Below, one piece after another: positions 1 through 9,711 of a DNA stretch of 64,000 bases (within the stretch, counting starts at the first letter, position 1; every line of letters starts with the position of its first letter). A model generated the notes under the pieces. The model did not search any database, was not told the DNA's origin, and worked only from the letters and a program-made list of their open reading frames with translations. The DNA lies in NCBI GenBank assembly GCA_903873295.1, contig CAIQNV010000049.1, positions 1 through 64,000 on the forward strand, written 5' to 3'. The position numbers and the translations under genes were made by a program. Source of the stretch: an uncultured Elusimicrobia bacterium (GTDB taxonomy: Bacteria; Elusimicrobiota; Elusimicrobia; Elusimicrobiales; UBA9959).

Positions 1-114
1 AAGGCTTACGGTTTTCATGATTGGCAGTATTTTCGACTCAAAATACTTCGTACGTGCGGCAAACTGAAAAATGACTCATTTAAACAGGATTGAAGCACTG
101 TTTTCTCGACGTTC

Positions 115-3100
115 GTGCACTGTAATTCCAGAAGTTCCATAAAAGTTCACAGGGGGCTGGTCCACATGCCGGCGGTCATTTCGGGAAGACATATCCGCGG
201 CGTTTCCCTTGAGCTCACCTATCCGACCGAGACCGGCTGCTCTATTTCCGGCGACTCAGGGGGGATGTCCGTTATATTGTCCGCTGACGGTTACGATCCC
301 GACGACCGCGAGAACGTAAGCAGCGAGTGGGATAATATCCCGTTGATCTTAGCTTATCCTTTTTCAGTGCCGGCGCCGCTTACCTTTACCTCCTCCTTGG
401 CTATCACTAACCTGGACTGGAGGCTTCCGCAATATACGGCGCTGACGATAACAAAAACACCGAATACAAAAGCCATGACCAAAACCTGCCCCGGCGGGGT
501 TATTTCCGCTATTGCGCCCGGTGCGCTGGAGTACGAGGTTAAAGCGAGCATTGACTCCTCGTGGACCTCTATAGTGGCTCCGAGGGTAATCCACCAGGAG
601 TGGGTGCTGCCTGACCTCAATGTGCTAGTTAAGGCGGGAATATTGGAAGTGGAAATCGACAAAGTTATCGCCCCCGGGCGGGTCAGCGTTTCGCGCGCGC
701 AGTATGACCCCGGGATTACCGGGTTCAGGCTTGGCGGCGATAATTATGTCTACGACGTAAATATAGACGCCGTTTATGAAGGTAATGTCCGCGTGACCTT
801 CTACATAAACATGTCCGGCCTCACGGAGAAACAAAAAAGCGGTATCGCTGTATATCATAATAGCGGTGCGGGCTGGCAAAACGCGACCACTGAGGTCGGT
901 GCGGACCATGTAACTTACGAGGGGCCGACAGCGTCGCCTTTTGTGGTGCTGGTGCCGGTAGACGACACTCTGGCGCCCCAGACGAGCCTTTCATTGCTCG
1001 GCGCCGCCGCCGAAGCCGGCAATAAAACGTATATCTCTTCAGAGACCGCTGTTGAACTGTTCGCGCTGGACACGGCGCTGGATCCTGCGGATGTTACCGG
1101 CGTGGCTACCACCTACTACCTGATAGACGCCGAGCCCGCCGCGGAATGTCTGGCGACGCCTTATAACGCGGCGGCAGCGCCCGGCACATGCGCCAACCCT
1201 GTTTATACCAGTCCTTTTGTGCTGTCCGAAGGCGTCCGCGCGGTTTCATACCTCAGCGCGGATAAAGCCGGCAATTACGAGGCTGCCCGGTCGCGAACTT
1301 TATATGTCGACGGCACCGCGCCGAAAACCGCGCTTTTTGCCGGCGGAGCGGCGGTCGAGAATGCAGGCGCGGCCTATATGACCGACACGGCTTCGATAAC
1401 GATAACCGCCGTCGACCAGGAATCCAACGGGGTAAGTTCGAATGTAAAAGAGGTTTATCTTCTTATAGACGCTACAATGGCTTCCTGCGGCGAGCTGGGT
1501 CCGGTCGAGACCGGCGCCCCGGTCGGAAGCTGTCGGAATTATTTGTACACTGTGCCGTTTAGGACGACAGTCGGTACGCATACGGTGTATTATGGTGCGG
1601 TTGATAATGTGGGCAACCAGGCCGGGGTGAAGAGCGCCCGGCTAACGGTTATCGGGTCGGTGTACAGCTCCATTAAGGTGGGCGGCTATCCGGAGGTCAG
1701 TTTTAATTCGCCGGTGAGCAATACTGCCGTAACCCCCGTGGCCTTGGATTCCGCGCCGGGAATTGCCGCTTTAGCCGAAGCTTCTGCCGCCGGCCTGCAG
1801 CGGGTGAGCAATCTGTATGAACTTGGCCCTGACGGGAATTATCCGCAGTCCTCCAATATAATATTCTCGTATTCGCCCGCGGCTTTACCTGCCGGTATTT
1901 TGGAAGCCGGGATAGCTGTTTATGAACATTTCACATCCGGCGGGTGGGTTAAACTTTCCGGCCAGGCAGTGGATGCCGTAAACCACAGAATAACCGCGCC
2001 GGTGACGCAGATAGCGTCCTTGTTCGCTATTTTCAGCCAAAGACCCACGCTGGCCCCGGGCGCAGCCGGCTTAAGCGAGGAAACCGCCGCCGGGCTCACC
2101 GCGCGCTGGACCGCGAACGGCAATCCCGCCGGCACGCTCTATTCCGCGCAGCTCTCGACGGCGGCGGATTTTTCTCCGCCCGCGGCGTCAACGCAGACCG
2201 TGGACCTGAGCGCTATCTTCTCCGGGCTGGCGCCGAACACTACTTACTTCGGGCAGGCGGCGGCGTACAGTATAAACACCGGGACCTGGACGGCGTTCAC
2301 GCCGCTGGGCTCCGCTTCAACGCTCGCTAACGCACCCGCCTCAATATTGGTGAGCGCCGTAAACCGGACTTCGGTGAGCCTGGGCTGGGACGCTAATAAC
2401 AACCCTGTCCCCGGAACTGATTTTGAATTGTGGCGTGACGTGTCTTCCTCGTTCACTTCGCCGGTCAAAACCATCGTGCCCGCCGTGGTTTACCAGGCGC
2501 AGGGGCTTGCGCCAGATACCACCTACTACTTTAAGGTCCGGGTGAGCGGTAACAATGGCGCCTTCACTGCTTTTGATTCTACGGTGAGCACCGCCACCTG
2601 GCCGCCGGCACCGGGCCAGCCGGGAACGCCGGTGGGAACGGCTCTTGGCGTTTCCTCTGTTTCCTGGAGCTGGTCAGCCGCGCAGTACGGGCAGACCTAT
2701 AAAGTTTACCCGGCCGCCGACGCCGCCTCTTTAATAGCGAGCCCGTCCGCGCTTTCTTATGTGCAGACCGGGCTTTCCTCGAACACGGCTTACGGGATCG
2801 TTGTCGCGGGGCTTAACCCGGGCGGTCAGGGAGCGCTCTCATTGCCGGCTACAACTTATACCCTGGCGGCGCCTCCGGCCGGAACGGCCGTTTCCGGTAT
2901 CTGGATCACAAGCGCGGCTATAAGCTGGGAACTTAACGGCAACCCGCCGGGCACGGCGGCCCAAGTTCAGCGTTCTTCCGACGGCAGTTCCTTCGCCGGT
3001 GTTTTTCTTGGCGCGGCGCTGTCAGTTACTGACGCGGAGCTGGACGCCTGCACCACCTATTACTTTAGAGTGCGCAACAGGAACGGGGACGGGCAGGCTT

Positions 3101-4584
3101 CCGGGTATGATGCCGCTATCCATTTCACCACGTCGGGCTCCGCTCCTTCGGCGGCGGGCGGGCTGACGGCTGAATCACTCAGCGGCGGCAGGATCGCATT
3201 AGAGTGGGGCTTCTCGCCTTCGGCGGACGTTACGCAATACCGGCTGTATTACGGTTCCGGCGCCGGGACGATAGACTATACCACGCCTCTCGCTGTGTTC
3301 AGTTCCACCGTTACAAGCTGGACTACCGCCGCCTTAACACCCGGCACGGCCTATAAATTCGGCCTGAGAACAACCAACCGCTGCGGCATCGAAGAAGCGA
3401 ATACATCGCTTTTCGCCACGGCGGCGGCGCTCGGCAGCCTCACCGGAGTCCGCGCGGCTATTAAGTCTCCGCAGACCGGTAGGCATATCAAAGGCAACAG
3501 CGTTACGGTGGCAGCAGAATTGCTGCTCGGTAAGCCTGCGCAGATCAAGCAGGTCAGCTTCCAGTACAGCATCCCGGGGGCCGACAGTTGGACTGAACTA
3601 ACGGCGGCGAATATAAACCATCCGAACCCCGGTACGGCTTCACCTTATCTTATGCATTGGGATGTAGATGCTCTGAATGTGCCGGTCCCGACGGCTTATG
3701 AATTGCGCGCGGTCGCTACCGATACGGCCGATACAGCGGACGCCGCCCCGCCGGGTATTACAATAGTGGTGGATCCGGTGAATTTCGAAATTAACGAAAA
3801 CTTTTCAGGCGGCCGGGTCGAGAAAGAGCAAGAGCTCAATAATGTCGTCGCCAACACCGTGCAGGCGGCGGACGGTGGGTCCTCGCTGTTAACCAAAATC
3901 GTTATCCCCGCGGGCGCATTGGACAGTTCCACTGTAACGATCACAGTGGTTAATAACCCCGCCGTTAAACCGCCGGTCCCGCCGGGCGCCGAGGATGTGG
4001 GCATGTTTACTCGAATAAACCTGTCCAACGGCCAGAGCCGGCTTGCCGGCGGAAAAACGGCAATGCTGACGCTTAATTATAAGGATGACGACGATAACGG
4101 CGTGGTGGACGGGACCTCGGTAAGGGCCGATTATCTGAGGATGTATTCCGCGGCCACGGCGGCAGGCCCCTGGGCGCTTTTGCCGTCAAGCGTGGACAGG
4201 GCTAGGAGGTCAGTGACCGGAACCACGCCGCATTTCAGCTTCTTCGCCGTCTTTGCCGCAGCGGCGTCCGACCTCAGCGCGGTCCGGGTCTATCCTAATC
4301 CGTTCAAGCCCGGAGGCGGTAAGGCGGACGAAGGGATCGCCTACAGCGCAGGCAACCCGAACTCCGGGATAGTATTTGATAATCTTACGGAGCAGGTTAC
4401 TATAACGATCTATACGGTAACTGGCCAGCTTGTGGCTAAATTCAGTTCGGCGCACAGCGGCGGAAAGATACAATGGGACGCGAAAAACGACAGCGGGCGC
4501 GACGCAGCCTCCGGCGGCTATGCAGCCGTTATCTCCGGCCCGGGCCATTCCGCCGTGGTTAAAAAGATCCTGATAGTGCGGTAA
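115..4584 (+). CDS. Large secreted-type protein with Ig-like/chitobiase-like and multiple fibronectin type III repeats and a C-terminal FlgD/T9SS-like sorting domain; N-terminus uncertain (GTG start, no signal peptide seen)
   Basis: 1489-aa ORF; repeated FN3-like segments (e.g. VSLGWDANNNPVPGTDFELWRD, APDTTYYFKVRVSG); C-terminus VRVYPNPFKPGG...VTITIYTVTGQLVAKF...WDAKNDSGRDAASGGYAAVISG...KKILIVR. Confidence 0.8.
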   Translation: MHCNSRSSIKVHRGLVHMPAVISGRHIRGVSLELTYPTETGCSISGDSGGMSVILSADGYDPDDRENVSSEWDNIPLILAYPFSVPAPLTFTSSLAITNLDWRLPQYTALTITKTPNTKAMTKTCPGGVISAIAPGALEYEVKASIDSSWTSIVAPRVIHQEWVLPDLNVLVKAGILEVEIDKVIAPGRVSVSRAQYDPGITGFRLGGDNYVYDVNIDAVYEGNVRVTFYINMSGLTEKQKSGIAVYHNSGAGWQNATTEVGADHVTYEGPTASPFVVLVPVDDTLAPQTSLSLLGAAAEAGNKTYISSETAVELFALDTALDPADVTGVATTYYLIDAEPAAECLATPYNAAAAPGTCANPVYTSPFVLSEGVRAVSYLSADKAGNYEAARSRTLYVDGTAPKTALFAGGAAVENAGAAYMTDTASITITAVDQESNGVSSNVKEVYLLIDATMASCGELGPVETGAPVGSCRNYLYTVPFRTTVGTHTVYYGAVDNVGNQAGVKSARLTVIGSVYSSIKVGGYPEVSFNSPVSNTAVTPVALDSAPGIAALAEASAAGLQRVSNLYELGPDGNYPQSSNIIFSYSPAALPAGILEAGIAVYEHFTSGGWVKLSGQAVDAVNHRITAPVTQIASLFAIFSQRPTLAPGAAGLSEETAAGLTARWTANGNPAGTLYSAQLSTAADFSPPAASTQTVDLSAIFSGLAPNTTYFGQAAAYSINTGTWTAFTPLGSASTLANAPASILVSAVNRTSVSLGWDANNNPVPGTDFELWRDVSSSFTSPVKTIVPAVVYQAQGLAPDTTYYFKVRVSGNNGAFTAFDSTVSTATWPPAPGQPGTPVGTALGVSSVSWSWSAAQYGQTYKVYPAADAASLIASPSALSYVQTGLSSNTAYGIVVAGLNPGGQGALSLPATTYTLAAPPAGTAVSGIWITSAAISWELNGNPPGTAAQVQRSSDGSSFAGVFLGAALSVTDAELDACTTYYFRVRNRNGDGQASGYDAAIHFTTSGSAPSAAGGLTAESLSGGRIALEWGFSPSADVTQYRLYYGSGAGTIDYTTPLAVFSSTVTSWTTAALTPGTAYKFGLRTTNRCGIEEANTSLFATAAALGSLTGVRAAIKSPQTGRHIKGNSVTVAAELLLGKPAQIKQVSFQYSIPGADSWTELTAANINHPNPGTASPYLMHWDVDALNVPVPTAYELRAVATDTADTADAAPPGITIVVDPVNFEINENFSGGRVEKEQELNNVVANTVQAADGGSSLLTKIVIPAGALDSSTVTITVVNNPAVKPPVPPGAEDVGMFTRINLSNGQSRLAGGKTAMLTLNYKDDDDNGVVDGTSVRADYLRMYSAATAAGPWALLPSSVDRARRSVTGTTPHFSFFAVFAAAASDLSAVRVYPNPFKPGGGKADEGIAYSAGNPNSGIVFDNLTEQVTITIYTVTGQLVAKFSSAHSGGKIQWDAKNDSGRDAASGGYAAVISGPGHSAVVKKILIVR

Positions 4585-4591
4585 ATAATTT

Positions 4592-5521
4592 ATGAAATAT
4601 TTCAGATTGGCGGGCATTTTGCTGGCGGGTTTTTGCGGGGTACGGCCCTGCGCGGCGGCTTCTTCGGCCGGGGCCGAGCCGTTCAATTTCCTGTTCCTCG
4701 ACGCCAACGCCAGGGCAGTGGGAATGGGCGGGGCCTATACGGCGCTGGCCGCGGATGCTAATGCCCTTCTTTATAACCCCGCGGGACTGGGGCGCATCGG
4801 CGGCCGCGAAGCCACCTTCATGCATAATCAGCATTTCGAGGGGATAACGCAGGAATACTTCGGTTTCGCCGATCCCTCCGGGTGGGGGGTAAGCCTCAAT
4901 TATTTAAATTTCGGGGAGGTGCCTAAAACCACCGTCTCCAATCCCTCGGGGACGGGCCTGGGCAGCGCCGGCATGACGGACCTGGCCATCGGCGCGGGCT
5001 ACGGGCGGGCTATCAGCGAGTCCCTGAGCCTGGGCGCGGGGTTCAAGTTTATCAAGGAATCTATCGACGATATTTCGGTCGACGCGTTTGCCCTGGACCT
5101 GGGAGTTCTTTACTCCGTGCCCGGTATTCGGAAACTGGCTCTGGGCGTTGCGCTGCAAAACCTGGGGCCTGCCGTTAAATTTCAGGGAACCAGTGAAAGT
5201 CTGCCGCTTAATATGCGCGCCGGAGCGGCTTATGGCTTTACTATCTTCGACCGGAAAAGCATCGCGGCCATAGATGTAATGAAAGAGAAGAGCGAGACCG
5301 CGCTGACTGGTTTCGGGCTTGAAGTCATGGCCGCCAGAACAGTGCCGGTGCGCCTGGGATTTAACACGCGCAACGACGCGGGGACGGGCATTTCAGCCGG
5401 GCTGGGCTGGCTGCACAAGAGTTTTGGTTTCGATTATGCGATAATGTCCTACGGTGACCTGGGGCTTACTCACCGCATCAGTCTGACTTACACCTGGGGC
5501 CGGAGTGGCGGTCCTTTATAG
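4592..5521 (+). CDS. PorV/PorQ family (UPF0164-like) outer-membrane beta-barrel protein
   Basis: Signal peptide; FLDANARAVGMGGAYTALAADANALLYNPAGLGRI motif; ALQNLGPAVKF...LPLNMRAGA; FDYAIMSYGDLGLTHRISL. Begins 7 bp after the stop of the upstream gene. Confidence 0.85.
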   Translation: MKYFRLAGILLAGFCGVRPCAAASSAGAEPFNFLFLDANARAVGMGGAYTALAADANALLYNPAGLGRIGGREATFMHNQHFEGITQEYFGFADPSGWGVSLNYLNFGEVPKTTVSNPSGTGLGSAGMTDLAIGAGYGRAISESLSLGAGFKFIKESIDDISVDAFALDLGVLYSVPGIRKLALGVALQNLGPAVKFQGTSESLPLNMRAGAAYGFTIFDRKSIAAIDVMKEKSETALTGFGLEVMAARTVPVRLGFNTRNDAGTGISAGLGWLHKSFGFDYAIMSYGDLGLTHRISLTYTWGRSGGPL

Positions 5522-5543
5522 TACACTTAAACTGATCTGACCC

Positions 5544-8147
5544 ATGAAAAGCACACCGCAGTCTCTCCTGCCAATGTCAACCGAGCGCATTTTTATAATA
5601 GACGCACACGCTTTCCTTCACAGGAGCTATCACGCTTTGCCCAAGTTCTCCACCTCTAAAGGCGAGGAGGTGGGGGCGCTTTACGGCTTCACCCGCATCC
5701 TGCTTAAAATACTGCGCGAGCGCAAACCGGATTATGTGGCCGTCTGTTTCGATTCCAAAGGCGGCACTTTCAGGGACGCACTTTACGGCGAATATAAAGC
5801 CAACCGGGCCGCGACCGAGCCGGGGCTGGTCAGCCAGCTGAATACCGCGCGCGACCTTGTTAAGGCGCTGGGACTTAAGGGCGTTCATCTGAACGGTTTT
5901 GAAGCGGACGACATCATAGCCACGCTGGCCAGGCGGGCTGAAAAGGCCGGCCTGGAAGCCGTAATAGTTTCGGGCGATAAAGACGCCGCCCAGCTGGCGG
6001 GGGAAAAGGTTAAGCTCTGGGACGGCTCCTCGCCCGAGTTCTCCGGGCCGGAGGAGGTCCTTAAAAAATACGGGCTTCCGCCCGCGCTGCTGCCCGACTA
6101 TTTCGCCCTGACGGGGGACTCCTCCGATAATGTGCCCGGCGTGGCCGGCGTCGGGCCGAAGAGCGCGGCGAAGCTGGTGCAGACTTACGGGCCGCTGGAA
6201 AAGATCCTTGCCGCCGCCATGGACCCCGCGCTGGTCGCGGCCGATAAAGCGCTGGCCAAGGTGGCCAAGGATATGGAGAACGCGCGCCTGTCGCGCCGCC
6301 TGGTCACGCTGGAGGCTGACGCCCCGGTAGAGGAAGGGCTGGAGATATTCAAACCGCTTGTTCCCGGCGGCCCCGGGCTGGAAGAGATGGCCCGCCGCCT
6401 GGAATTCAAAGATCTGCTGGCCCTTTTGGGCCCCGCCCCGGCGGAGCTGAAACCGGCGGACCTGCCGCCGCTTAAAACCCCTGAGGAAGTTTTTGACGCC
6501 GCCGCTGGGGAGATTTCCATGGCCGCTTTCGAAGACTGCCTGGCCCTGGGCGGCAAAGAGGGCGCCTGCGTCCTGCGCCCCGGCTTCTTTTTCCCGGAGG
6601 CCGCCGCCAAAGCCGCGGAGCTGCTGGCGGATGAAAAGATATTTAAAGCCGTTTACGCCCTGAAGGCGGTTATGCGCCTGCTTGACCTCCCTCCCGGGTT
6701 CGAGCCGCGTAATTATTTTGACGCCGAGGCCGCCGCCGCGCTGCTTTCCGCCGGCGCCCGGCGCTTTGAGCTGCCGCAGCTGGTTTTTGAAAGGCTCGGC
6801 CTGCCCGCGCAGCCGCCTGGCTCGGAAGAAGAGAAGGTCCAGGCCATTGTCGCGCTCGGAAAACTTTCGCTTAAACTTAAGGAAGAACTGGAGAGCGCCG
6901 GGATGCTGCAGGTCTATTCAGAACTGGAGCTGCCGCTTTTGCCGGCGGTTTACGGCATGGAGCGGGCCGGCACGGCGGTGGATACCGCCCTGCTGGGAGA
7001 GCTGTCCGAGCGGTTCGAGAAGAAACTGGCGGAACTTCAGCTGGAAGCCAACCAACTGACCGGGACGGAGATAAACCTCAACTCGCCCAAGCAGGTGGCC
7101 TTCCTGCTTTACGAGAAGCTGAACCTGGGCCTGGCCGAGGCGCAGAAAAAACAATTTAAGATAAAGGACGGCTACTCCACCGGGGAAGAAGCTCTTCAGT
7201 ATTTGAAGGCCGCGCACCCGGTGGTGCCGCTGCTGCTGGAATACCGCGAGATCTCCAAGCTGAAGTCCTCTTTCGTGGATAACCTGCTGGCCGCCGCCGG
7301 CCCGGACGGGCGCCTGCACACCACTTTCGACCAGCTGGGCACGGCCACCGGGCGCTTCTCAAGCTCGAAGCCGAATCTGCAGAATATCCCGGCGCGCTCC
7401 GAGTCGGGCCTGCTGGTGAGGAAATGCTTTACCGTGCGGGAAGGGTTTGTGATGCTCAGCGCGGACTACTCGCAGATAGACCTGCGCGTGCTGGCGCACC
7501 TTTCCGGCGACCGCAATTTGACGGAGGCTTTCAGGAACGGCGAGGATATTCATCTGCGCACAGCGGCCGAGGTTTTTCATTGTCTGCCGCAGCTTGTGAC
7601 GCCCGAAATGCGCCGGGCCGCCAAGGCCATAAATTTCGGCATAGTTTACGGACAGACCCCCATGGGGCTTTCCCGCGAACTCGGGATAAGCCGGAGCGAG
7701 GCCGCTGATTATATAAAGCATTATTTCGAGGCCTGCCCCGGGGTTAAAGAGTGGAGCGACAAGACCATGGCCGAGGCCAAGCTGAAGGGTTTTGTCACCA
7801 CTTTCGCCGGGCGCCGCCGGCTGCTGCCGGAGCTGGCGGCCTCTAATCCGCATTTGCGGAGTTTCGCCGAGCGGGCCGCGGTCAATACTCCGGTTCAGGG
7901 CGGTTCGGCGGATATCATTAAGAAGGCTATGGTAAGTCTTTTTGGCAGGCTCAAAGATTTAAAAGATATCGTGATGCTCCTGCAGGTGCACGATGAGCTT
8001 GTTTTTGAAGTGCGCCGGGATAAGCTTAAAGAGGCGGCCGCCCTTATAAGGAAGGAGATGGAGGGGGCTTACACGCTGTCGGTGCCCTTGAAAGCCGATC
8101 TTAAGACGGGTTTAAATTGGCGCGATATGGAAAAATATGAGAGCTAG
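5544..8147 (+). CDS. polA: DNA polymerase I (5'-3' exonuclease plus polymerase; 3'-5' exo domain degenerate); start may be the internal ATG at 5574
   Basis: 5'-3' exo motifs (GFEADDIIATLARRAEK, GDSSDNVPGVAGVGPKSA), polymerase motifs (DYSQIDLRVLAHLSGD, RRAAKAINFGIVYG, LLQVHDELVFEV). Confidence 0.97.
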   Translation: MKSTPQSLLPMSTERIFIIDAHAFLHRSYHALPKFSTSKGEEVGALYGFTRILLKILRERKPDYVAVCFDSKGGTFRDALYGEYKANRAATEPGLVSQLNTARDLVKALGLKGVHLNGFEADDIIATLARRAEKAGLEAVIVSGDKDAAQLAGEKVKLWDGSSPEFSGPEEVLKKYGLPPALLPDYFALTGDSSDNVPGVAGVGPKSAAKLVQTYGPLEKILAAAMDPALVAADKALAKVAKDMENARLSRRLVTLEADAPVEEGLEIFKPLVPGGPGLEEMARRLEFKDLLALLGPAPAELKPADLPPLKTPEEVFDAAAGEISMAAFEDCLALGGKEGACVLRPGFFFPEAAAKAAELLADEKIFKAVYALKAVMRLLDLPPGFEPRNYFDAEAAAALLSAGARRFELPQLVFERLGLPAQPPGSEEEKVQAIVALGKLSLKLKEELESAGMLQVYSELELPLLPAVYGMERAGTAVDTALLGELSERFEKKLAELQLEANQLTGTEINLNSPKQVAFLLYEKLNLGLAEAQKKQFKIKDGYSTGEEALQYLKAAHPVVPLLLEYREISKLKSSFVDNLLAAAGPDGRLHTTFDQLGTATGRFSSSKPNLQNIPARSESGLLVRKCFTVREGFVMLSADYSQIDLRVLAHLSGDRNLTEAFRNGEDIHLRTAAEVFHCLPQLVTPEMRRAAKAINFGIVYGQTPMGLSRELGISRSEAADYIKHYFEACPGVKEWSDKTMAEAKLKGFVTTFAGRRRLLPELAASNPHLRSFAERAAVNTPVQGGSADIIKKAMVSLFGRLKDLKDIVMLLQVHDELVFEVRRDKLKEAAALIRKEMEGAYTLSVPLKADLKTGLNWRDMEKYES

Positions 8148-8154
8148 CGGTGGG

Positions 8155-8285
8155 GCGTGCCGGGGGGGCCGGAACGCAAAACACGGGGTCGGCCACACCG
8201 TGGCCGCCCCTCCTCACTCAGCCTCGTCGCTTACGCAAGCCTCGGCCTCCGTGAGGGTTTTGCTAACCCGGCCCCCCCGGCACGC
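8155..8285. repeat. Intergenic structured repeat, family B copy 1, bounded by an 18-bp perfect inverted repeat
   Basis: gcgtgccgggggggccgg (8155-8172) is the exact reverse complement of ccggcccccccggcacgc (8268-8285); reverse complement aligns with 56105-56220. Confidence 0.85.
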
Positions 8286-8323
8286 TGAAGGCTTTGTCGC
8301 AAAATTTATGGAGAAGGAAGGCT

Positions 8324-9073
8324 ATGAGGTTTAACGCTGCGCCTTTGCGCGAACTGCCGCCGGTGACTAAGGGGCTGGCGGCGCTGTTTTTTGCGGGGTG
8401 GCTGGGGGAGATGGCTTTCGGCTCCTGGCTGAATTTTTATTTCGGCCTGGTTCCGGCGGCTTTTACGGGGCGGCTGTGGCTCTGGCAGGCTGTTACTTAT
8501 ATTTTTATCCACGCCGATTTCTGGCATTTTCTTTTTAACGCCCTGATGCTCTGGATGCTGGGCCGGACCATTGAGCCGGAGATGGGGTCGCGCAAATTCC
8601 TGCTATATTTCCTCGGCTGCGGCGCCGCGGCGGCCCTGCTGACGGTGGTCTGGAATTCCGGCTCCCATACCGCGGTGATAGGGGCTTCCGGCGCGGTTTA
8701 CGGCCTGCTCGGCGCTTTCGCTTTCCTGTATCCGAACGCCACGGTTAATTTTTATTTCCTCTTCCCCATGAGCGCCCGCTCCATGGCTATCCTGCTGGGG
8801 GCGGTGGAATTCGTAATGACGCTCGCCAGGACGGGCTCCAGGATTTCAAGCGTTACCCACCTGGGCGGGCTGGCCGCCGGGCTGCTGTGGCTCTGGGGAG
8901 AGCGCCGCTGGCGGGAAAGGCCGGTTTATGAAGAGCCGGATCCGGCCCTTGAAGAGAAGGCGGAGGTGGACAGGCTGCTGGAGAAGATCTCCACCAAAGG
9001 CCAATCCTCGCTGAGCCGTGCGGAGCTCGCCAGGCTTGATGATTACGCCAAAAGGAAAGGGGGGCGGGCTTAA
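8324..9073 (+). CDS. Rhomboid family intramembrane serine protease
   Basis: HADFWHFLFNALMLWMLGRTIE, catalytic GASGAVYG, THLGGLAAG; ORF opens at 8294 but ATG at 8324 has an AGGAAGG Shine-Dalgarno just upstream. Confidence 0.93.
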   Translation: MRFNAAPLRELPPVTKGLAALFFAGWLGEMAFGSWLNFYFGLVPAAFTGRLWLWQAVTYIFIHADFWHFLFNALMLWMLGRTIEPEMGSRKFLLYFLGCGAAAALLTVVWNSGSHTAVIGASGAVYGLLGAFAFLYPNATVNFYFLFPMSARSMAILLGAVEFVMTLARTGSRISSVTHLGGLAAGLLWLWGERRWRERPVYEEPDPALEEKAEVDRLLEKISTKGQSSLSRAELARLDDYAKRKGGRA

Positions 9074-9075
9074 AA

Positions 9076-9702
9076 ATGGAAAGAGCAAAACGCAAGATCG
9101 GAGCGCGCGGAAGGACCGTAATAGGGCTGACCGGCCCGATAGCTTCCGGCAAGAGCCTGGCGCTCGGGCTGTTCGTTAAGGAGGGCGCGCTGGGCATTTC
9201 TGCCGACGAGGTGTCGGCTTCCCTGTTGACAGAGCCCGCTTGTTATAATAGAATCTTAAGGAAGTTTGGTTCCGATAAAATCCTTACAAACGGTTTACTG
9301 GACAAAAAAAAGCTTGCGGCTGAGATTTTCAACTCACCCGCTAAGCGGGAGTGGCTTGAAAGTCTGCTGCACCCGCTAATCCTTAAAAGAATCCACTCAT
9401 TAATAACCAGATCCAAGAAAAAAATATCGGTTGTCGAGGCGCCTCTGCTGTTTGAGGCCGGGCTCGCGGAGTGTTTCACTTTTACGGTCTGCCTGGCGGC
9501 GCCGGATAAAATACTGGAAGCCAGGGCCCTGAAGCGGGGCTGGAGCCGGGCGCAGTACGGAAGCAGGATAAAGGCCCAGCTGTCCGCCGCTGAAAAGTGC
9601 GCCAGGGCGGATATAGTGCTGGAAAATGCCGGCGCGGCGCGCGAGCTGGCCGGGAAGATAAAATTCATATACCGCTTCCTTAAGGAAACGGGCAGGAGAT
9701 AA
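9076..9702 (+). CDS. coaE: Dephospho-CoA kinase
   Basis: P-loop IGLTGPIASGKS; ISADEVS; HPLI; VVEAPLLFEAGL. Confidence 0.92.
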   Translation: MERAKRKIGARGRTVIGLTGPIASGKSLALGLFVKEGALGISADEVSASLLTEPACYNRILRKFGSDKILTNGLLDKKKLAAEIFNSPAKREWLESLLHPLILKRIHSLITRSKKKISVVEAPLLFEAGLAECFTFTVCLAAPDKILEARALKRGWSRAQYGSRIKAQLSAAEKCARADIVLENAGAARELAGKIKFIYRFLKETGRR

Positions 9703-9711
9703 AGGTACAAA

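Noticed and set aside
8137-8334. 65-aa ORF between polA and the rhomboid gene
   Set aside because: Consists of the family B repeat; similar peptide arises from the other copy on a non-coding frame
9226-9249. TTGACA...TATAAT hexamers inside coaE resembling a promoter
   Set aside because: Both hexamers are consensus but the spacer is only 12 bp, too short for sigma70, and they lie inside coding sequence
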